NCBI GenBank assembly: GCA_946902985.2
Contig: OX336388.2
Span: forward strand, 366,283,387-366,347,386
Reading direction: 5' to 3'
Length of the DNA stretch: 64,000 nucleotides
DNA from: Meconema thalassinum
Lineage: Eukaryota > Arthropoda > Insecta > Orthoptera > Tettigoniidae
The notes under the pieces: model-generated
What the model was told of the DNA's origin: nothing
Database searches by the model: none
The model's input: the letters and a program-made list of their open reading frames with translations, nothing else
Shown: in pieces, positions 55,955-64,000 of the stretch
Layout of the letters: each line of letters opens with the position of its first letter
How positions within the stretch are numbered: position 1 is the stretch's first letter
Position numbers and translations under genes: made by a program

Positions 55955-56092
55955 AAACAGATAACACACACTATTACAGTCATCACAATTAGCACCGGTT
56001 ATCAGACAGATTATACACACACCCAAAGTACACGGGGCTACATGACCGCGTTGTCGCAGCCCCTAAACTTAAGAACCAACCAACCATCACTC
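55955..56092 (+). mobile_element. S4 SINE, right part (tail)
   Basis: ACAGATAACACACACTATTA ... GGGGCTACATGACCGCGTTG ... CCCCTAAAC is the S4 long-form tail and joins the left part at 54421 once the H1 element is removed. Confidence 0.82.
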
Positions 56093-56094
56093 TC

Positions 56095-56294
56095 GTTTAC
56101 GGTCGGCGGCAAACTTCTATGAAGAAGGTATCCAAAAACTTGTGCCACGCTATGACAAATGCCTGCAAAATTTCGGCAGTTATGTGGAAAAGTAGTTAAA
56201 GAGGTGTAGAATGTTGTGCAACAAATAATTTTTCTGTATCTGTACACAATTTAATTTTATTACCAAATGTAACTTACTTTCTGAACGTGCCTCA
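56095..56294 (+). pseudogene. Mariner transposase C-terminal fragment, right arm
   Basis: The plus strand reads ANFYEEGIQKLVPRYDKCLQ, NFGSYVEK and a stop, the mirror of the left arm with a few substitutions, followed by the terminal repeat and TA. Confidence 0.75.
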
Positions 56295-56296
56295 TA

Positions 56297-56658
56297 TTAC
56301 ATACCAAGACCCCGTTATATCTCTACAATGCCTTTACACCAATGCATTCTGTTCATAATCGAGAAAATAGATACACAAAATTAACACTCCAGATTCCTAT
56401 ACACCGAACCATTAAGTTCAATAAATATTTTGTTTACACCGCCTCACGCCTCTACAACACCTTCGATTTATATAAGTTCGTCAACATTGCAAGCACTGCA
56501 GCTCTCAAAATACATCTTTCATCCTGCTTCTTGGAGCAGTATTGTGCCCTTTTAGCAAGATATATGCCAATCACAGTATACCAGCGTAGCTCAATTCGGA
56601 ATTTTTGGGGCAGCGGTAAGTTCCCCCACTCTGTGACCCACATATTTTGGATTAATTA
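56297..56658 (+). pseudogene. Large non-LTR retrotransposon ORF2, part 3: C-terminal end
   Basis: Directly after the TA the frame continues that of part 2: LHTKTPLYLYNAFTP, then LTLQIPIHRTIKFNKYFVYT, ASRLYNTFD and LKIHLSSCFLEQY. This is the conserved C-terminal region after the RT thumb in CR1/Jockey-type elements (IP..RT..F...F......LYN). The stop is at about 56658. One TA copy must be removed to join parts 2 and 3 in frame, as expected for a TA-duplicating mariner insertion. Confidence 0.85.
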
Positions 56659-56659
56659 G

Positions 56660-58540
56660 AGGATACACTTGCAAAAATAACAACAAAATCAACTCCTATT
56701 TTAAACACATTTAATTAATAAAATTAATGGCGCTACAAACACTTCAACAATTTAATTACTGACCCATAATCATCTACTTGTTCCAAATGAACAAGGAATC
56801 ACAAATATAATAAAACAAATATTGTATTTAAACATATGGTTTCCACATAAACCAACAATTCCTACTTAGTCTTACTTCCATAAAGCATCACTATAAGTTT
56901 TATATAACTCCGAGCTCTTTTGGCTCCATGCATTACATAATAATGGTGTCATTCTGGTACACCTCAAATACTTTCCTTTATATTTTCTTAATTCTCAAAA
57001 AACAAATATATAATTACATTTAAAATTTATGTTAATTATCTAACTCAATATTTTGGGCATGTCCACACATTCAGTTGTTATCATCTCTCTTTATTTTCAC
57101 AAATATATTAAGGTAATCAGGAAATCAATTGTGTACTCCAGAGCGTGAAGATACTTGACACAGTCAAAAAACTATAGTTACTCCCGAAACTTAGTTGTCT
57201 TCAATTAACTCATGGAATCCTACGTCCATCCAACACTACAATAGGGATTGTTATTTATCTCTTATGTCTTATAAGACCATTATCATATAAAAACCTACGA
57301 TCTGAACAGGCAAACGAAAATATCAATCTACAAGGACCTCGGTTCAACGCCCGGGTCGTTAACAACCTTAAACACTCCTGGTGTATTCATTTCTCTTTAC
57401 AACATCTTACGAGACGGTTTCTGGCCCCTCTCGCTTTAAGAGAGCTAGACCCTTCTACTCGGGCGCGATTTATGACACGGGGGGGTGACGGCGACTCCCT
57501 GTCTAACCCACGTTAGTAGCTTATTTCCAAGGCTTTCAAAACAAACCTTCACATTATATTCAGTTCTGGGGAGAGACCGGGCTTTTACTGTACCGTACTC
57601 ATTCAAACAACTATTCTTTGGTTCAAAGACCACTTTCGTAACCTTGGCATTTATTAATTATGAGAGGGTCCTCATTGATTGGGAAGATTAATACACATTC
57701 GACGACGAAGAATTAAGGGGCTTTTATCATAAGAAGATTCTGCGTTCGAATCTCTTCACGTGCCTCGGGAACCATTCCCTTACAGAGGACTTATACAAAA
57801 TGCGATTTAAAGTCGGCCGTGGCCCATATGACATACGCTCAATAATACCATATATTAGCTCCCTTTTTTATACATACACAATGCCTCGTGATACTACGTC
57901 ACAAATAGAGGACTTATACAATTATCAATTCACTGCAATCAACTACCCTCCATAAGTAATCTACCAAGTATTTAACCTCTACGCGTTCCTAGCGTGACAT
58001 TTTACTATTATTGGCGCTCTTTTGCGCTATACATTATTTTAAGCCGAATTGTCTTCCCAAGAACTGATAAATCTCATTAGTAACAATTCATATTATTTTT
58101 ATTCTTATATTAATCTTTTCCGTTGCCGATAAATCGCTCCCTTTTTAAAATATTCCATTGAACATCATATCTTACACATACTGAACCCGATGGGGTTATG
58201 CTGACTGGAATCGAACATGGTTCTCAGAGACTGTGATCTCAGTAAAAAGGTTCCGCCAGAAAGCGAACCAGAGATCTGTACAGGGAGTTTCTTGGTAAAA
58301 ACCCCTCGAAAGAAATGTATATTTAATCACTGGTGTGATTTTTGATGAAATGGCATTATTTATTAAAATAATGTAGGAAATAATGAGCAGATTATATCAT
58401 TATAAGACGATTTGGTGTAAGCTATTGGAGGTTTGGAGCACAGAGGAGGGCAGAGCTGACATTTACTAATCGGCCCAGAATTGTGGGTTGGTCCCAGTGG
58501 AGCCACGTCCATCTCTGTCACCCCATTATGTCGTCTGGAG
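56660..58540. other. No gene seen
   Basis: AT-rich. The first few hundred bases may be 3' UTR of the non-LTR element. A tRNA-like box B occurs at 57750-57770 (GCGTTCGAATCTC). No coding feature is supported. Confidence 0.4.
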
Positions 58541-61500
58541 CAGGGGAGAGGCCTGAATAATGACATAGTTATTCCCCGACGGAGAATAGATTTGGAGTAG
58601 GGGCGGAGAAATGCCCAGAAAAATCATTGATTACTCGTGATTGGAGTAACGAATCGAGATGAGAGTTGCACACAGGTGAATATTTTGGCAAGAAGATAAT
58701 TTTAGAGTCTTTTACCGGCGAAATTGGTGCATATTTAATGATGTGCGTAAGGACTGTAAAACGACCATTGTTCGCGGATGGATGTGAAGATGTTGCCGGG
58801 GACTTCCCGATTAGGTAGCGTCCCACGCCATGGAGAAAGGAATTAATATTAATTAATTGGACGAGCGATTCCTTTGCACACAGATAGTTTTGGGACCTGT
58901 GAAGAGAGAGGAACACAATGATCATGGTTTGAAGACCTGAATCATGCTGTGAGAGGAGCCAAGATTACGCGGGAAGATGTTGCTCTACTTTCTGTGGAAA
59001 TCCGATATAAGGGAGTAGACCCCAGGAGGAGCTCTCACTTGAAGTCACTTGAAGCCCAGTTGTAAGTCAGTCGAGACGCAGCCAAGTTCAGTCTACATGC
59101 CGCCAAGCGCAGTTACAGCCAGTTACAGTCTTACTCAATTATCAATTGTAGCACAATGGCCATAAGTTGCAATCAGTATGCAGCAAATATGCAGCAGTAC
59201 GAGACAGCGTGTAAGCCGCAGACAGAAGTCTTCAAATAAGCTACGTGCAGTCTTCGAGTGAAACTTCAGTCAGCTACAGCCAGGTTGAAGCCAGTTCGTC
59301 AAGGCAAAACGCATGACGGATCTATTCATCAAGACGCCGAACAAAGACTGGTATGTGTAAAAGAAACAGTAAACATGCTTGTATGAATAATAGTCGTGAT
59401 ACAGGCATAATCAGCCGCACGAACTATGACGTGTTCAGTTATGAAGCACCGTATAGACTAACGGTAGAAATATTGTATATAATTATTTGTGAAAGTGTTG
59501 AACTTTATTAAGCGCAGTGTGTATAGTATTAACTAATCGTATGTGTGTAACTACGATAGAATGCGCTAAAGAAACTCTACTAAGTGTTTGGTATTGCCAT
59601 GAGAGTACCAGATGTTAACGCTCATGTTTGGGAGCCAGCGTATTGATGTAACGCAGGACGCTTACTGTAGGAGTAATGATCGTCATAAAACTGTTGGAGA
59701 GTTCCGAGAGCAGATAACCAGACTTTCAATCAGGAGTTGATAACGTAAGATGCCGTCGACACCTGCAATTTCGATCTCTGCTAGGGAATTTCAGCATTGA
59801 AGTGTGTATAAAGTGACGAGTGTTCAGTGTAATGTATATGTAAAAATATCATTTAAAGTAGTGTTTGATGAAGTGTTTCACATGTTTGGGGGAGTGATAA
59901 CTTCCTGAAAGGTATGCAACGTGTCGTGTTGGTGATAGAAATTATGTGTAATCAAATGTGTGTAAACAAGAGAAATATGTCGCGTTAAACCCATTATGGC
60001 GGGCGACATGGAAGAATATGATTGGTCGGAGCCACCTTAGATGCCTATAGAGATGTAAGTACCCCACAAATTATGGTTCTGATTATGTAGAAGTATGGAC
60101 CGATGCATGTCTGTGATTCCGTAAAGATATTGTGAATTCCTTATAGATGCCAGTAGAAATCAGTTAGGAGGCTGATCCTCCATGTTTAATCAGTAATGAG
60201 TTGATTTTTATAGAGTTGAAATGATGATTTGCATCATTAAGTGGAGTAATTATTCCCACTATGAATTAAGAATGGCAATCAGTTATATAAATGCAACGAA
60301 CGCGATTGTTCGAGTTTAAAAACGTCTAGCTATGTCGGAAATTTTGGTAATTTATGTGAGAATAATAATAAAGGATGATTTTGGTCATTTATGTCAGTGA
60401 GAAATGATGATAATAATAATAATGGTTATTAAGAGTATGAATGAACACATCAGGAAACAAATAAATGTTGTAAGCGATAATTATTAACGCTAAGTGCAGG
60501 ACTTATCAATCTAAGCAGGAAGATGTTACAATGAGATTACATTACAGTAACTATGGAAAGAAGTTTTATATCAGAATATTGCATATATTCAGTAATGATA
60601 CCAGTAATGAAAGAGCTTTTAGTGGATTGAATTTGCAGCTTAATTGAGAAGCTTATAGAGTAAATGTTAGATTTCTCTTAATATTATAGGTCGGAGTGTC
60701 GTAGCATGGAGCATTAGGGGCCAGATAGTCTATTCTACGTATGAATTCTCCTATGTCATGGACATTGTTGGAGATATTATTTATTCCAGAGTTCTAGTGA
60801 ATGGACCCTAACTCTGAAGAAAGGATTGAAATGTGTTCCGGATTGGAATCTTTATAAGAGTCGAGGAAACAAGGACACCTCGCAGCTCTATGATTTCCCG
60901 AGAACTTTTGATGAGTTATTTACGCTCGTGGGCAGCGAAAACTCATGGCGACAGTGGTTTTCTGCGCCTATATCATACTTGAGACATCGGTCAACCGCCA
61001 GGCTCATGCATTGCGAACCCCGAACCTTCATGTTGAATGGACCCATGTGAGGCCATTAATTAATCATTATCCTCGAAGTAGGAATAATTACAAAAGCTCA
61101 TTCAATACCTGTTGGCATGATAGTCAATTAAGATCCTTTGGGAACTTGTGTGTCGGTCAGGACACAGTATTTGCCTTGTAAATCTCCACTGCTTAGAGAG
61201 GGAGGCTTTCAAACTTTTAGAAAGGTCGAGATAATTGGTGAAACGACCCATTCCACTTTCTATTGTGTAGCGACTTCCTTAGCCAAGGGTCGGTGCCAGC
61301 CACTCGGACCGCCCAGGCAAGTTATAAAGGGAAGAGATTCTAGACCTTGTTGAAATGACATATAATGCAAGATTGTTATGTTGAGTATTAGAGCCATGTG
61401 GTTTGTGAACACATGGATAATTATAGTTCATCCTGATGGTTCATTATTCTAGCTATCTGACGAATAGTTACATGATATATTTGTATTGTCACTGGAGCCA

Positions 61501-63989
61501 AGTCATGTAGTTGGTTACTAGATGCCAATCGCCATGAGCGCGAGGTAGTCTATCGTACAATCCGACATAAGCTATAACGTAACGTTTTATCTAGGGATCA
61601 CAGACAGCATGCGGTGAAACCATATAATTGGAGGATGTGTAGGGGGTAGCTTACATAATTATGGAGTTGCACGTTGATTTTGGTGCAACGTCCAAATAGG
61701 TAAATGCATGCAAAGCATTTCATTGGTGAGAAGAAAAATATTAAAACACGCACGGCACACATAATTGTTTAACATAAAGAGGTTTAAGGAATAATCCTTG
61801 TTGTAATATTAAAGAAGTCACATTGTATGACTGTTATGTTAATGTACAGTTTGTTTTGAAGTCGTAGGTGCATCAGCGCACTAGTATATCCTTGTGAAGT
61901 TCACAGAAGGGTAAAGCATTATGGCTAGGTATGACTTTGTTGTGATTTCATATTTGTTTACTTGTGGATTGTGGAAGTAAAAATTTTTGTTTGCTTTTAT
62001 TTTATGCTTTTTTGGGTATTGTTTTGTGTTTGAAGCCATGATTTATTTTACTGGATTAAAGTTTTAGAATAGAGTTGTGCCTTATCATTGTAGAGTTGAT
62101 ACCTTTTAGCCTCAAATCCAAAATATGCACTGCAAAATTGGGGTTACCGTACACGCCTGAGAGCTGATGCTAGTTGGAGGCAGATGCATATTATCCACCG
62201 AGATTACTCACATGGGTACAATACATTAAGGCTTTAACGCTCTTATGTTCACATCAATTTATTTGATCTTTATTTAATATTTCCATATTTAATTATTATT
62301 ATCTTTATTCTTTACACAAGCTCAAAAGCTATTTCTTTCACATTTCAACTTTACTTTATTTGAATATCTTTCATGATAATTACTGATATTTCGCTTGCTC
62401 TTATGACATTTGTTAAAAACATTAACATTTTATTCACTTATTTCCTCTACGGGATTTATTCTTTACATAATTATTTATAATGTCTCAAATTTTCTATTAT
62501 TGTTCAGACCGCGTTCTTGCTTATTCAGTATTTATTTATTAAAACACATCCCTTTTACTCAAAAACTCCGGTGGATTTGTACACAACCAATTTCTGACCC
62601 CAAAATAAAATGAAATTCAGTACTCACATGTTATTAAGATCATCCCATGATCTTTATTCTTGTGCGGTGCTTCATTTTGGGCCCACTTTGAACTTTTTAC
62701 TCCATATTAAAGGAATTCATCTTATATATAAACACTTTTTGACATACATTTAAGACACTTAACATTGAAGACCTTTTTATACACTGATGTGTCCCTTTTG
62801 AACACATAATAAACACTAAAAATATTAATTTAACACACAATCTTGATAAATTTACACTTCACAATTCTTGATCACTAGGCCGTATTTCTGAGCCTATCAC
62901 ACGTGACCTTCTTAAATTCCCGTTTCCAAGGGTGAAATTTATTCGATGTCGGCTTCCTATCCTGCAGAATACGAAAGTCTCGAAACATCTACTGTTCCCT
63001 GGAGTCCAAATTCTGCTACTCCTATCCTGGATGACCGGCTATTTATCTAGCTTGAACGGCTTCTTTGTAGATCTGTCTATCGATCCTAGCGAAAGTCTAT
63101 TCGGATCGAGGTTTCCTCAATGACCTATAGATTTAGTTTATAGCAGCTAGTACTTCTCAAGTCTAATACTTTTAGAATATTTCGCCTACTTTCTGGAGAT
63201 AATGTTTATAGTCTCCTATCTTCTTTATTGGAACTGTTTTAACACTCCTACGTTTCTGGTATACGTTCCGAACCTTATTCTGTTCTTCCCTTTTTGGGTT
63301 CTTTAATTTAAATAACAGTTTATCTTTCTGGTACGGTACTTCCGTACGTTATGATCTATTCGTTCGTCTATTTAACGACCTATCGCCTTTAAGTCCGACG
63401 TTCGCGGCCTGCTCTGACTATATCTTACGAACTTTCACTATAACTTGCATACAGTCGGGCCTAAATCCTGTAACTAGGATTTTCCTAATATTTCAATACG
63501 GCGATACTTTAAATTTCTTCTTGACCACTCCTTATGGAGGCAAGCAAGTCGTTAATACTGCGACGCCTGTGGCTATCGGATATTACTTCTGCGGTGTAGC
63601 ACAGCGTTTCTCCCCTCAAGGAGTACTGGTAGCTGTTTTTCGATTTGACGCAGAGTTACGCCCCTCACGGCTGTCTGAATACTGATGTGCTGATGATCCA
63701 GAGTTACGTCCCCCTGGACGGATTTGTACTGCGTGATGCGTGATTACACCCCCTCGGGCTGTTCGAGACTGCATGATTGGCTTGGTGAAGCCCAAAGCTT
63801 TATACTATTTCACTACAAAAAAATAAGACTCTAGCCTTTTCTGTGGCCAACTTCTAAAATAATGGTGCCACAATTATAAAAATTATATCTTCCGAAAGGT
63901 CGTCTTCTCAATGTCAAATAATCTTATTGCACCTAAGAATCGATCGTGCAATTCGGAGATATTAATTAATTTCTCGTCCTCAATTGTGT
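58541..63989. other. No gene recognised in the right 5.4 kb
   Basis: 59030-59330 is rich in CAGTTACAGCC/CAGCCA motifs, resembling the 5' leader of an LTR retroelement, but I find no matching LTR pair. Plus-strand frames at 60826-61050 and 61138-61353 (74 and 71 codons) have no known motif. 62200-63400 is AT-rich. Confidence 0.35.
63575..63775. repeat. Degenerate ~50-bp tandem repeat, about four units
   Basis: Units contain AGAGTTACGCCCCTCACGGC, AGAGTTACGTCCCCCTGGAC, GTGATTACACCCCCTCGGGC and a more diverged CAGCGTTTCTCCCCTCAAGG, each followed by ctg/tact-rich spacer. Confidence 0.6.
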
Positions 63990-64000
63990 GGGTGTTGCAT

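Larger units (their letters stand above)
53656..56296. mobile_element. Mariner-derived foldback element carrying nested insertions
   Basis: Termini CGAGGCACGTCCAGAAAGTA (left, 53658) and TGAGGCACGTTCAGAAAGTA (right, other strand, 56294) flanked by TA. Each ~205-bp arm encodes the same mariner transposase C-terminus pointing toward the middle, so the element is two inverted copies of one mariner end. The middle holds a palindrome (53862-54035), an S4 SINE and an H1 element. Confidence 0.82.

Noticed and set aside
58541..61400. LTR or 5' leader of a retroelement (CAGTTACAGCC-rich region)
   Set aside because: Suggestive composition only; no second LTR, primer-binding site or coding domain was found.

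Overview
This window looks like intergenic and intronic DNA from a large, repeat-rich animal genome, most likely an insect; the TE mix suggests a polyneopteran such as an orthopteran, but that is a guess. I see no bacterial gene structure, operon, rRNA, intact tRNA gene or CRISPR array. Almost every readable protein segment is a broken piece of a transposable element. Two things look like spliced protein genes: a signal-peptide first exon on the minus strand at 1044-1098 whose remaining exons would lie left of the window, and a three-exon THAP-domain gene carried inside a DNA transposon at 31749-33037.

Layout. 1-3.6 kb: tRNA-derived SINEs and a non-LTR retrotransposon tail around the signal-peptide exon. 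3.6-8.4 kb: a decayed mariner transposase, an old array of ~144-bp modules and a decayed Helitron helicase. 8.4-15.5 kb: two ~1.5-kb elements in opposite orientation around 4 kb of unassigned DNA. 16-29 kb: hAT and mariner derivatives, a foldback repeat, SINEs and RTE-type retrotransposon tails. 29-33.6 kb: a ~43-bp minisatellite broken by a retrotransposon piece, a P-like element with the THAP gene, and a foldback repeat. 34.9-41 kb and 45.5-49.3 kb: clusters of the same ~1.5-kb elements. 43.4-56.7 kb: one large non-LTR retrotransposon (endonuclease, reverse transcriptase, C-terminal region) split by a 7.6-kb interruption and by a mariner/SINE/Helentron-like nest. 57-64 kb: AT-rich DNA in which I recognise nothing.

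The most striking pattern is in the ~1.5-kb elements (families H1 and H2). Both are built from diverged modules with a period of about 146 bp. Each H1 module begins at an ANATGGCGGC-type box, which matches the YY1/Pho binding consensus, so one element can present up to nine such boxes at nucleosome-core spacing. H1 modules follow a higher-order A-B-A-B-C-A-B-C-A order. H2 has the same period and an alternating two-module order. Both families have inverted subterminal repeats (TAGCCTA...), a GT- or GACA-type microsatellite after the first conserved block, a 3' stem-loop about 8 nt from the end and T|T insertion, which together resemble Helentron-associated (HINE/DINE-like) elements.

The insertion history can be read from target-site duplications and nesting. 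Examples are non-LTR > mariner foldback > S4 SINE > H1 at 52.5-56.7 kb, H1 > H2 at 38.5-40.9 kb, and H2 > S1 SINE at 36.5-38.2 kb. At least six tRNA-derived SINE families occur, two of which share the same 3' tail.
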